A stretch of DNA of 64,000 bases from Chitinophaga pinensis (GTDB lineage Bacteria > Bacteroidota > Bacteroidia > Chitinophagales > CAMDFR01): contig CAMDFR010000001.1 of assembly GCA_945897725.1 (NCBI GenBank), positions 186,001-250,000 on the forward strand. Direction: 5' to 3'. Both the position numbers and the translations under genes were made by a program. The notes under the pieces are model-generated. The model was given only the letters and a program-made list of their open reading frames with translations, was not told where the DNA came from and made no database searches. Positions 18,063-27,144 of this stretch are shown one piece after another (positions within the stretch are counted from its first letter, which is position 1; every line of letters begins with the position of its first letter).

Positions 18063-18617
18063 ATGAAACAAATTCAAAAAAAAACGAGCAAATTTATGGT
18101 GGCAACTTTATCTATCATCTTTTTAATTTCTACACTTGACTCATGTAAACCTAAAGAAGATGACAATCCAGAGGAAGTTATAACAACTCTTAAATTAACT
18201 TTTAGCGAAGGAAGCAATACAAAAGTGTTCCAGTTTAAAGATGCTGATGGTTTAGGAGGTGGATTAGATGGTGTTGCCGATACGATTGTATTGGATAGTT
18301 CTAAAAACTATCGTTTAGTAGTTGAAGTGTTAGACGAAAGCACCTCTCCTCTTACTGTTGTTAGTGATGAAATCCTGAATGAAGGGGTAGATCATCAATT
18401 CTTTTTTAACATAAGTACTGGACTCATGATGACACATGCTTATGATGATCTAGATTCAAAAGGTTTACCAATTGGATTGTCAAATAAAATCAACTCAAGT
18501 ACGGCCTCAACTGGCACACTTAGAGTGAATTTAAAACATCAGCCAGGTACCAAAAATGGTTCTCAAGCAATTGGCTCCAGTGATATCGACGTGAGTTTTT
18601 ATACAATTATCAAGTAA
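18063..18617 (+). CDS. Small lipoprotein linked to the metal-uptake receptor
   Basis: A 184-residue lipoprotein: signal peptide with lipobox at about LDSC (Cys near residue 28), followed by an acidic linker (KPKEDDNPEEV). The mature domain begins ITTLKLTFSEG, contains an Asp/Gly-rich segment DADGLGGGLDG and a late TGTLRVNLKHQPGTKNG. I have seen this type next to Zur-controlled receptors in other Bacteroidota, where it is sometimes labelled type 1 periplasmic-binding-fold superfamily; its biochemical role is unknown. It is probably co-transcribed with the receptor and may capture metal at the cell surface or hand it on. Confidence 0.75.
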   Translation: MKQIQKKTSKFMVATLSIIFLISTLDSCKPKEDDNPEEVITTLKLTFSEGSNTKVFQFKDADGLGGGLDGVADTIVLDSSKNYRLVVEVLDESTSPLTVVSDEILNEGVDHQFFFNISTGLMMTHAYDDLDSKGLPIGLSNKINSSTASTGTLRVNLKHQPGTKNGSQAIGSSDIDVSFYTIIK

Positions 18618-18673
18618 TAAACTCTACTGCTTTTTCAAAGTCAAGATTCTACCTATTGTGCCTATTTCTTTTT

Positions 18674-18790
18674 GGGCGTGACAATGTCAAGTAGAACTTC
18701 ACTTTCACGCAAATTATCTCATTGACATTGTCGTGCCTTTGGCAGTACAAGGTACCGCTGCCAGTCACTCACGCTACATTCTATACCATT
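18674..18790. repeat. REP-like palindromic element, copy 2
   Basis: GACAATGTCA (18680-18689) pairs with TGACATTGTC (18723-18732). It is followed by GTCGTGC (18730-18736) and an imperfect hairpin, GGCAGTAC (18741-18748) against GTACCGCTGCC (18752-18762), then GTCACTCACGC. The order of motifs matches 9711-9790. It occupies most of the gap between the metal-uptake operon and the adhesin operon. Confidence 0.6.
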
Positions 18791-18830
18791 CAAACACTAT
18801 AGTTTAATTCAATAAAACAAAGTGCACTAA

Positions 18831-18868
18831 ACAAAAAAATCCGCTGATTTTATCAGCGGATTTTTCAA
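18831..18868. terminator. Bidirectional intrinsic terminator
   Basis: AAATCCGCTGAT (18837-18848) pairs with ATCAGCGGATTT (18852-18863), with A-runs on the left and T-runs on the right. It can end both the rightward lipoprotein transcript and the leftward adhesin operon. Confidence 0.9.
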
Positions 18869-18881
18869 AATACATTTATAA

Positions 18882-21800
18882 TTATCTTAAAACTGTTACA
18901 CTACCAGAATATGTTTCTCTTTGACCATCCAAATATTCTGCTTCTACAAAATAAACGTAAACACCCGGATTAACTAGAGAGCCTTTGTAAGTTCCATCCC
19001 ATCCAATATCTTGTCTATTAGATTCAAATAATTTCTCTCCCCACCTATCATATACACTCCATCTAATCAATTTGATTCCTTCTCCATAAATTTTGAATGT
19101 GGCATTCTCACCACCCTTGCCAGGCACGAAAGCATTCGGAAGATAAGATCTAACATGATCTTCAACAAAAACATAAAGCGTTGCTTCCGCATAACAATCT
19201 TCAGTTGAAAACTGATATCTGTGATCATATACTTTAACTTGATATACAATATCATTATATGCCGACACAATCGGGTCTTTACAATCTATGCAACTTAATC
19301 CCAAACCAGAGCTCCATAAATATGTTTCATTCACTGCATTTTGCTGTACCACTAAAACAGGGATACTCGCACCTAATGCTAGAAAAACAGTGTCAGGAAT
19401 CACATCAACGATGATAGGTGGTGGTGACGGAATAGTCACCATCATTGAATCTATGCAACCATTTCTATTGCTTGCTATCACCAAATGAGGACCAGCACCT
19501 AAGCCATATAAATTGGCATTCAATTCCTGTGGACCTCCATCAACACTATAAGTATAAGGTGGATTTGCCGTTGCATCTACATGAATGGCACCATCTAAAT
19601 ATTGAGGGCCATAGCATGTGGTACTATCAACAGTAATACTAAATACGTCAATTGGTGGCTTACCAATAGTTGCTGTATCACTTGCCAAACAACCATTTCC
19701 GTCAAAGGCCTCAATGTAGTAAAAGCCACCGGCTAAATTAATAATGTTGGAAACAGCAGAGGTAAGAAAGCTAATATTGTCTCTGCTATATTGATAGTTA
19801 GTATAAGGAGGCGTTCCTCCTGTGTTGGCAATCTGTATAGATCCATTTTCTGAATCCCAGCACAGAACCTCGAATGCTGTGGCATCAATTATATATTTAG
19901 GAGGATTAACCAACGTAAAGGAAGCGGAACCAATACAACCGTTGTTATCTCTGACTTTTATAAAATAGGTACCCGCAACTAAACTAGTGAATGCATTGCT
20001 AGATTGGTATGTTGTGCCATTATCGATAGAATATGAATATGGCGTACTGCCACCTCTTGCAGTAAAAGTCATTCCTCCCGTAGAATCTCCAAAGCACTTA
20101 TTCACAGTAGGTACAGTACTAATAGTTATTGGAGCTGGTTCAGTAATTGTAAAATTGATTGAATCAATACAAAACAAGGAATCAACCACATATGCTCTGT
20201 AATTTCCTACTGCCAATGAAGTGAAAGAATCTGAAAGTTGATACAATATTTTATCTAAAGAATATTGAAAAGGGGCAAAACCATTTGTGTGACCAATCTG
20301 CACCGCTGCATTTCTATCACCATTACACAACTCATTTCTCAAACTTAGTATCGTTGGTATAATTCTTAATGGCTGAGTCAAGGTTAAATTCAACGACTTC
20401 GTACAGTTATTCGCATCCTTTACAGTTAAGATATACAATCCAGGAGTTAGTCCTGTAAAAGAACCAGACAATTGATAAGCTCCGCCAATAGAATAACTAA
20501 TCACTCCAGTACCACCGCCTCCACTTGCCGTTATCGTTCCGTTAAAACCACCATAGCAGGTGATATTCGTGGACACATAACTCAGAGATAAAGAATCTGG
20601 TTGAAGAATTGTCATGGAGTCAACATCCGTACATCCGAGTATGTCCGTAACAGTTACAGTATAGGTCCCTGCACTTAAACCTATAGCTGTAGGCGTTGTT
20701 TGTGCACTAGGGTCATTCCACAAATAAGAGTATGCTGGTGTCCCTCCAGAGGTAGTAGAGATAATGGTTGCGTTAGTATTGCCATAACACAACAAACTTG
20801 TACTAGTCAACGAATTGACAAGCAAGGATGGTTGTGTAATGATAAATGTATCGATTACAAAACATGCGTTCGAATCAGTCGTTGTGACATAGTAAGTGCC
20901 AACGGTTAAAGAGTCTGCAAAATTTCCAATATCGCCATTTGACCAAGCATAAGTATAGGTTGTTGAAGCACCTCCTGTAGAGGAAACCTGCAATCGTCCA
21001 TCGTTACCACCAAAACACGAGACATTGGTCCTAGCTGTTAACACAGTTACAATGTCCGAAGGATTTCCAGTAGAAAAACTTATGGAATCTATACAATTCG
21101 TACTGTCTTTTACGTAGGCAATGTGTGAACCTGCACTAAGTCCAGAAACTACATTGCTTGAGCCAAATGGTCCTGCATCTACCGAATAAGAAAAAGGTGC
21201 AGAGCCATTCACATGTCCTAATGTTACACTACCATCGGTCTGACCAAAACAAGTGACTGTTGTAGTGCTAAGGATGGTTGGTTGAATTCTCACCGGTTGA
21301 TTTACTACGATGGATGCAGAAGTAATACAGTTATTCGTATCTCTTATGTTTACTGTATAAAATCCTGCCGCTAGGGTGTTAAAGGTATTTGAAGAGGTAA
21401 ATGGTGCAACTCCCAACTGATATTGATAAGGTGCCTCACCACCTACTAAGTTTGCAATTACGATTCCATCATTTCCATTATTACATCGAACATTTACAGA
21501 ATCCAGATCTAATACCAATGGAGCTCTAAGTCCAACGGATACATTTACAGAGTCAATACAACCATTGGTATCTCTAACGTATGCTGTATAACTGTTGGTT
21601 GTTAAGCCACCTAATGTTGTAGAAAAACCATACGTAACATTGTCTGTTGAATATTGAAAGCCAGGAACTCCATATGTTGTGGCAATGACAACGTTTCCAT
21701 CTGCTTTTCCGGGACATGATTCAGGTCTCATACTAATCATATACGGCTCAATTGCCAACGGATTGATGTATGTGAATTGCATTGTGTCTTGACAGTTATG

Positions 21801-23936
21801 AGCATCACGCACATAAAACACACGTGTGCCAGCACTATATCCAGAGAAGATTCTTATTGAACCAAAAGTAATAGCATCGTCACTATAAGTATAAGGAGGT
21901 GTCCCTCCTACAGCATTTAGAATAATTAATCCGTCTCCCGCATTATTACAAGTAATTTGTCGAATACTATCCGGAATTAAAAAGACTTCTGATGGTTGTA
22001 TCACCCGAACAGAATCCGCGATGCTACAAAGATTGACATCTTTAACAGTTACTGAATAAAAGCCTGCACTTAAACTGTTTGCTGTATCTGTCGTGGACCC
22101 TGAGGACCACAAATAAGTATATCCGGCTGTACCACCAGAAACGAATACATGAGCCATTCCATCTCCACCTTCAAAACATTGTACACTGTCTGTTGTAAAG
22201 GAGTCTATCAAAAGTCTTGTAGGTTCTGTAACAACAAACATTTGACTAACCCTACAGTTGTGACTATCTACTATTTCTATTGTGTAATTTCCTCCAGGTA
22301 TTTGATTTAAAATGCTTCCACTTGTACTATCTGTCCATAAAGCACTAGCATCAGACCAATAATAAGTGTATGGAGTAACGCCACCACTTCCGATAATTTT
22401 TATCCTACCTGAACTGTCTCCATTACATTTTAAATTATACAAACTATCCAAGGTCAGAATAAGTGATGGGGGCTCGACAAAGGTAAAAGGCATTGAATCT
22501 CTACAGTTGAAACTATCTAAAACAATCACATAGTGCGCTCCAGCAGGAATATTTAAAATAGAATCTCCAAAAGTAGGAGTTGCACCATCAAGTCCATACC
22601 TCACTCGTCCAGCAGCATTTGTAGTGCGCATGACAACATAACCATTGTTATCTCCATGACACAAAGGTGGCCGTTGATATAGAAATGTGTCTTCCATGGT
22701 AGAAATGGGCACTACATGAAAGGCGACCGAATCGAGATAACACAAGTTTGTATCTGTAAATTTTAAACAGAGATAATCTCCTGCGCTATAAATGTACTTA
22801 TATCGATTAGTAGTATATAGCCCCCAAGTATATTTTACTCCTCCAAGCCCTGCATCAAGTCTGATTGAGTCTTGTCCACAACGTATAGAATCTTCGTGAA
22901 AAACAGGAGTAATGAGAGCTCCTTTGACATAAACAGTTGCTGAATCATATAGCGAAATACTATCCACTCGGGAAGCTGAAAAAGTACATGAATCTAGGAT
23001 TACGGCTCTTGCATAATAATTTTGAACAGCAGGAAAAGGGCCAGGTAAAGAAGGACAAAGTGAAACAGTGGTATCCGCGGCTAAAGGAATACCGCTACCT
23101 CCTAGTTCATACCAATAAATCTGAACGGGTAATTGAGGACCATTTGGTGTAAAGCGGTAGGCATCATTTGTTGCTGTCCAAACCGTAGCGTTTCTTCCTG
23201 GGACAGCATATCCCACGGTTCCTGTAGAATTTTGAATTCCTTCAATTGCCAATCCGCCATTCCATCCTGGACAAACTGGTTTATTGGTCATATAAATTTC
23301 GATGTAGTTAGTGGTTTCATAACAAACGATGGTGCTTGTATGACGTGATCCCGTACAGCTGAACATTGGAATATTGGTGTACTTTACAATAAAAGCCCTC
23401 CAAGGTGCAACACCTACCGTTTGATAAGTGACATAAGTTGGACTATAGCTTACGCTCGGGTCAATATCTTGAAAAGGTCCTAAAATCGAATTTCTTATTT
23501 GAGTGACAACAGAACTCGGAAGGGCTGCTGCAGAGGTAAACGCCCATGGTGAGAAGGTCCCAGCCAATGCCGTATTGAAAGTTACATATCCATTTGCCGA
23601 CATTACAGCTTGATTATACGTATTGCCGAAAAAACAGAAATCAAAACCAATTGGAACAACGGTTGAATGAATATCATCTGAACGTATAGAACCTGGGGCA
23701 GAAATACCACCGGATTCACATGGGAGAGAAGCAACATAAGGAATAGCATCAACCGTGTAAGACGTTGTTTTTCTTAATTCAGGCAAAGCTGCCGTAAGCC
23801 AAGCACAGGTTCCATTACATACCGAATCCCTGTCTGTGATATTAAAAAAGACATTAGAACATGCAAACTGCGCCTGCATACTTCTGCTACCAAAGGTAAT
23901 TAGTAGAAGTAGAAGAATTTTGTAGAACTGTTTCAT
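18882..23936 (-). CDS. Giant SprB-repeat adhesin with T9SS type B sorting domain
   Basis: A 1684-residue secreted surface protein. Signal peptide to about residue 22; an N-terminal beta domain with many paired cysteines (about 23-270); an Ig-like linker; then about 14 SprB-type repeats of about 77 residues from roughly 415 to 1500, each with a C-x-G/N start (LKCNGDSSG, VSCFGGNDG, ITCYGGFNG), a central PYxYxW or PFxYS, and LxAGxYxVxVxDxxxC. It ends in a gliding-motility-type (type B) sorting domain: LPNAFVPGKGGENATFKIY, WSVYDRWGEKLFES, WDGTYKG, PGVYVYFVEAEYLDG. Likely a cell-surface adhesin for attachment or gliding; its PorP/SprF partner is 32 bases upstream. Confidence 0.9.
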   Translation of the reverse strand: MKQFYKILLLLLITFGSRSMQAQFACSNVFFNITDRDSVCNGTCAWLTAALPELRKTTSYTVDAIPYVASLPCESGGISAPGSIRSDDIHSTVVPIGFDFCFFGNTYNQAVMSANGYVTFNTALAGTFSPWAFTSAAALPSSVVTQIRNSILGPFQDIDPSVSYSPTYVTYQTVGVAPWRAFIVKYTNIPMFSCTGSRHTSTIVCYETTNYIEIYMTNKPVCPGWNGGLAIEGIQNSTGTVGYAVPGRNATVWTATNDAYRFTPNGPQLPVQIYWYELGGSGIPLAADTTVSLCPSLPGPFPAVQNYYARAVILDSCTFSASRVDSISLYDSATVYVKGALITPVFHEDSIRCGQDSIRLDAGLGGVKYTWGLYTTNRYKYIYSAGDYLCLKFTDTNLCYLDSVAFHVVPISTMEDTFLYQRPPLCHGDNNGYVVMRTTNAAGRVRYGLDGATPTFGDSILNIPAGAHYVIVLDSFNCRDSMPFTFVEPPSLILTLDSLYNLKCNGDSSGRIKIIGSGGVTPYTYYWSDASALWTDSTSGSILNQIPGGNYTIEIVDSHNCRVSQMFVVTEPTRLLIDSFTTDSVQCFEGGDGMAHVFVSGGTAGYTYLWSSGSTTDTANSLSAGFYSVTVKDVNLCSIADSVRVIQPSEVFLIPDSIRQITCNNAGDGLIILNAVGGTPPYTYSDDAITFGSIRIFSGYSAGTRVFYVRDAHNCQDTMQFTYINPLAIEPYMISMRPESCPGKADGNVVIATTYGVPGFQYSTDNVTYGFSTTLGGLTTNSYTAYVRDTNGCIDSVNVSVGLRAPLVLDLDSVNVRCNNGNDGIVIANLVGGEAPYQYQLGVAPFTSSNTFNTLAAGFYTVNIRDTNNCITSASIVVNQPVRIQPTILSTTTVTCFGQTDGSVTLGHVNGSAPFSYSVDAGPFGSSNVVSGLSAGSHIAYVKDSTNCIDSISFSTGNPSDIVTVLTARTNVSCFGGNDGRLQVSSTGGASTTYTYAWSNGDIGNFADSLTVGTYYVTTTDSNACFVIDTFIITQPSLLVNSLTSTSLLCYGNTNATIISTTSGGTPAYSYLWNDPSAQTTPTAIGLSAGTYTVTVTDILGCTDVDSMTILQPDSLSLSYVSTNITCYGGFNGTITASGGGGTGVISYSIGGAYQLSGSFTGLTPGLYILTVKDANNCTKSLNLTLTQPLRIIPTILSLRNELCNGDRNAAVQIGHTNGFAPFQYSLDKILYQLSDSFTSLAVGNYRAYVVDSLFCIDSINFTITEPAPITISTVPTVNKCFGDSTGGMTFTARGGSTPYSYSIDNGTTYQSSNAFTSLVAGTYFIKVRDNNGCIGSASFTLVNPPKYIIDATAFEVLCWDSENGSIQIANTGGTPPYTNYQYSRDNISFLTSAVSNIINLAGGFYYIEAFDGNGCLASDTATIGKPPIDVFSITVDSTTCYGPQYLDGAIHVDATANPPYTYSVDGGPQELNANLYGLGAGPHLVIASNRNGCIDSMMVTIPSPPPIIVDVIPDTVFLALGASIPVLVVQQNAVNETYLWSSGLGLSCIDCKDPIVSAYNDIVYQVKVYDHRYQFSTEDCYAEATLYVFVEDHVRSYLPNAFVPGKGGENATFKIYGEGIKLIRWSVYDRWGEKLFESNRQDIGWDGTYKGSLVNPGVYVYFVEAEYLDGQRETYSGSVTVLR

Positions 23937-23968
23937 CGTTGTTTTGTTTTGTTTGTTTTATTGATGGC

Positions 23969-24988
23969 TTAAAAAGATGGACAATAATTTTCATCCGCTC
24001 TTCTTCGATCATCTTCTCCAAATATATAAATAGCCGATACTTCTAATGAACCTTGTGTTTTTGTTGCAGCACGCAAACCAGAAATATTTACATCATAACT
24101 GACGCCTGCTTGTAGACCTTTCCACTTGATTCCAATAACAGGAATTGCGGCATCGTTGTATCGATAATAGGCTCCAGCCGTTACTTTGAACTCATCAGTC
24201 AGTGCATATTTTATTCCTATTCCACCAACATATTCTTGCGCGGCGGCTTGATACATAAACAAAAATGATGGAGTTATTGTAAAATAATCAGACACATCAA
24301 ACTCTGCAGAAGCATGTGCCACATATCTTGGCGCTAATCTGTTATCTGCATTATTGAGCAAAGATTCTTTTGGTCTGGCGACATGAAACAATGAAAAACC
24401 AATGCTATATCTAAATCTGTCAGCAGGCATTGAACGCCAAAGTGCACCTAGGTTAAAATCGGGATAAATGATTGGTTTACCCGCATTACCGACTTCACCA
24501 TTTGGTAGATTGGTATTGAATCCTAAGTCTTCAAGCTGAGATTCAAAAACCAAATCATTAATAAAAACTCTTTTGGAAACAATGCCTCCTTGTAAGCCAA
24601 GAGATAAAACATGTTTCCCAAAACGATCAACGGCTCTATGGTATGCAATAGAAAGCATCGCACTATTGGTTGTGAGCGCTCCGTTACCTGCACGATCACC
24701 GAATACAGTAAGTCCAATTCCTACTCGACTATTATCCCAAGCACCCGTTGGTATCACCATATCAAAAGAACCACTGTAAGTATGAAAAGTAGGAGTACCA
24801 AAGTTATCGGTAATTTTCCACCATTGATTTCTATAATTGGCAGCCACCCTATACTTTCCATTAAAACTGGCTGTGAGCGCAGGATTTAAGGTAAGTGGTG
24901 ACATAAAATATTGTGAAAAATGAATGTCCTGCGCATCCAAATTTGATGCAAAAAAAACCACGAATAGATAGCATATAACTTTTTTCAT
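23969..24988 (-). CDS. PorP/SprF family T9SS membrane protein
   Basis: An outer-membrane beta-barrel of the PorP/SprF family, 339 residues from ATG 24988. A TTG at 25009 would add seven residues before the signal peptide. The signal peptide is MKKVICYLFVVFFASNLDAQ; the mature start DIHFSQYFMSPLTLNPAL is the family signature, followed by YRNQWW and many amphipathic strands. SprF proteins are needed for secretion or attachment of their partner adhesin, usually encoded next door and bearing a type B sorting domain, as here. Together with the adhesin and the barrel protein upstream it forms a three-gene operon. Confidence 0.92.
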   Translation of the reverse strand: MKKVICYLFVVFFASNLDAQDIHFSQYFMSPLTLNPALTASFNGKYRVAANYRNQWWKITDNFGTPTFHTYSGSFDMVIPTGAWDNSRVGIGLTVFGDRAGNGALTTNSAMLSIAYHRAVDRFGKHVLSLGLQGGIVSKRVFINDLVFESQLEDLGFNTNLPNGEVGNAGKPIIYPDFNLGALWRSMPADRFRYSIGFSLFHVARPKESLLNNADNRLAPRYVAHASAEFDVSDYFTITPSFLFMYQAAAQEYVGGIGIKYALTDEFKVTAGAYYRYNDAAIPVIGIKWKGLQAGVSYDVNISGLRAATKTQGSLEVSAIYIFGEDDRRRADENYCPSF

Positions 24989-25082
24989 AAATGTCCTCTT
25001 TTTATTCAACTTACTAAATTACTTAATTTTTTATTGAAAAATCAATTTTTTGTTAAAAATGGAAGATTTAACAAGGTTTTTC

Positions 25083-25991
25083 TCATTTAAAACAATTATA
25101 ATCGTAATGTGATGTGCCAAATACATAAGAAATTTTAAACAGAACCATAAAGTAACTATCCTTATTCTTAGGATTACCTCTCTGTTGACCTGGTGCAGTT
25201 ACATTACCATATAAATTATCCTTGTCTAACTCTACTGACCTTCTAGCTATCGAAGCAACTAGGGCTGCTTTTTCTTTATCATAATTGGCGTTTAACTCTA
25301 TCGGGTCTACATATACAGTACTTACATCATCTATATAATCTGTCAACGTGATATGATGAACGCATGATAGTTCTAGTTTCCAATGTTTGTTATATTGGTA
25401 TTTAATACCGAAAGAAATTGGAAAATTAGGTTGGATTCTAGAGTAGATTTTTTGATGACCCGGCAATCCTTGACCTTCGGTTCCAAGCGGCTGTAGACTT
25501 ATCCAGCCATTACCGAGGTTTGCTTTTGGATTCATGTAAAAAAGGCTGACACCAGCTCCAATAAAAGGGGTCCAGTAAGTATGGTTTTTATACTTTGTTT
25601 TATAGCGAAGTAAATCCAATTGAACATTTACGGAGATAGAAGCAATGAATGATTTGAAATTTAAATTTCGATAATGCCTAAACCAAAAATCAGAGAAGAC
25701 TGGACCATTACCGATTAATTTATCGTCCCCTCGAAGCTCGGTAGCAAGAAAATTTGCTTCAAAAGAAAGCACTCTTTTCATATTATAGCGATAAAATACG
25801 CCACCTGCAGGCCTAAATAAAGTAGGCTCTACATCTTCCAGAAAGGGAACCCCGATATGATTGGCCCCGCCTAGATCTCCTAGAAAATTTGACGTTCCAA
25901 GGCTTATACCTAACTCATGATTTTGAGACTGCAGAAGAAATGACAAACAGCAAAACAGATTTACAATTAAGGTGACTCTTAACGTTTTCAT
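25083..25991 (-). CDS. Outer-membrane beta-barrel protein (DUF6089-like)
   Basis: About 302 residues from ATG 25991; the longer reading from 26039 puts a charged 16-residue tail before the signal peptide and is less likely. The signal peptide MKTLRVTLIVNLFCCLSFLLQSQ is followed by NHELGISLGTSNFLGDLGG, typical of DUF6089 barrels. Alternating aromatic and polar residues suggest about eight to ten strands, ending in FMVLFKISYVF. Related proteins are common near T9SS adhesin and PorP genes; the role is unknown. It is the first gene of the adhesin operon, 74 to 95 bases before the PorP/SprF gene. Confidence 0.78.
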   Translation of the reverse strand: MKTLRVTLIVNLFCCLSFLLQSQNHELGISLGTSNFLGDLGGANHIGVPFLEDVEPTLFRPAGGVFYRYNMKRVLSFEANFLATELRGDDKLIGNGPVFSDFWFRHYRNLNFKSFIASISVNVQLDLLRYKTKYKNHTYWTPFIGAGVSLFYMNPKANLGNGWISLQPLGTEGQGLPGHQKIYSRIQPNFPISFGIKYQYNKHWKLELSCVHHITLTDYIDDVSTVYVDPIELNANYDKEKAALVASIARRSVELDKDNLYGNVTAPGQQRGNPKNKDSYFMVLFKISYVFGTSHYDYNCFK

Positions 25992-26179
25992 ATCATTGTT
26001 TTTAAGGTGAAACAGATTAATATGGTAAAATAGCTTCATTATTTAAAACTATAATGAACTTATGTTCTATAAAAGAACGAAAACGCAAATTAAATTATTG
26101 CTCGATGAGATTCTCTCCTATTATATCCGGAGAGCTATTGCTAAAAAATGGAGAATGTGTCTTAAAAAAACAGAAATGA

Positions 26180-27022
26180 TCAATAATCACCCATGGTTTC
26201 TTCTAATTGATTTAGAGCATTTGCGAGCTGATCATCATTTGGCGCTGAGCCATGCCATTTGTAACTTCCCTGCATGAAATCTACTCCATATCCCATTAGC
26301 GTAGTCATGATTATCGCTATCGGTTTACCTTTACCAGTCATGGTTTTGGCCAAGTGAAGCGTTTCAACAACCTCCTTAATGTTGTTGCCATTCATGGTAA
26401 GTGTTTCCCATCCAAATGCTTTAAATTTTGCTTGAATATCCATTAGGCTTAATACCTTATCTACCGTGCCATCAATCTGTGCATTATTATAATCAATGGT
26501 GGCAATTAAATTATCGACTTTGTTATGAGCTGCGAACATAATTGCCTCCCAATTTTGACCTTCTTGTAACTCACCATCACCATTTAAAGTGTATATCAAA
26601 TGATTGTCTTTGTTTAGTTTTTTTGCTTTGGCAGCACCACATGCTACGGACAAGCCTTGTCCTAAAGATCCACTTGCTATGCGAATACCTGGCAGGTGCT
26701 CATGTGTTGCAGGGTGGCCTTGAAGTCTCGAATTCAATTTTCTAAACGTGGCCAACTCCTTCACATCAAACATACCTGCTCTAGCCAGGGTACTATAGAA
26801 TACCGGACTTATGTGACCGTTAGATAAGAAAAATAAATCTTCATTTATACCATCCATTTTAAAATCTTTTTTATAATCCATGATTTCAAAATATAAGGCC
26901 ACTAAAAAATCTGTGCAGCCCAATGAGCCACCTGGGTGACCAGAATTGACTGCATGAACCATGCGAAGAATATCTCTTCTAATTTGCGTTGCTGCTCGTT
27001 GTAATAAATTTATATCTAGCAT
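26180..27022 (-). CDS. Transketolase, N-terminal subunit
   Basis: The thiamine-diphosphate-binding half of a split transketolase (about 280 residues from ATG 27022; TTG 27067 would add 15 residues). Marks: IRRDILRMVHAVNSGHPGGSLGCTDFLV at the start, GSLGQGLSVACG, and the ThDP motif GDGELQEGQNWEA followed by NYNNAQIDG-type sequence (IDYNNAQIDG). The complete enzyme transfers two-carbon units in the pentose phosphate pathway. The matching C-terminal subunit is usually the next gene, but downstream here is only a 140-base gap and then the oppositely related adhesin operon, so the partner must be elsewhere. Its promoter reads TTTG (27068-27065), 22 bases, TACAATTTG (27042-27034). Confidence 0.92.
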   Translation of the reverse strand: MLDINLLQRAATQIRRDILRMVHAVNSGHPGGSLGCTDFLVALYFEIMDYKKDFKMDGINEDLFFLSNGHISPVFYSTLARAGMFDVKELATFRKLNSRLQGHPATHEHLPGIRIASGSLGQGLSVACGAAKAKKLNKDNHLIYTLNGDGELQEGQNWEAIMFAAHNKVDNLIATIDYNNAQIDGTVDKVLSLMDIQAKFKAFGWETLTMNGNNIKEVVETLHLAKTMTGKGKPIAIIMTTLMGYGVDFMQGSYKWHGSAPNDDQLANALNQLEETMGDY

Positions 27023-27144
27023 ATTTATATTTTCAAATTGTAAAAGTAAACAAATCAATGTTAACAAATGGTAACTAAAAGAATCTTTTTCGACGTGTAT
27101 CTAGTCTATTTTTATTTTTCATCTCACTCTAAATATCTCAAAAT

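Noticed and set aside
19067-23348. Numerous short frames on both strands inside the adhesin gene
   Set aside because: All lie within the single 1684-codon frame and reflect its repeats.
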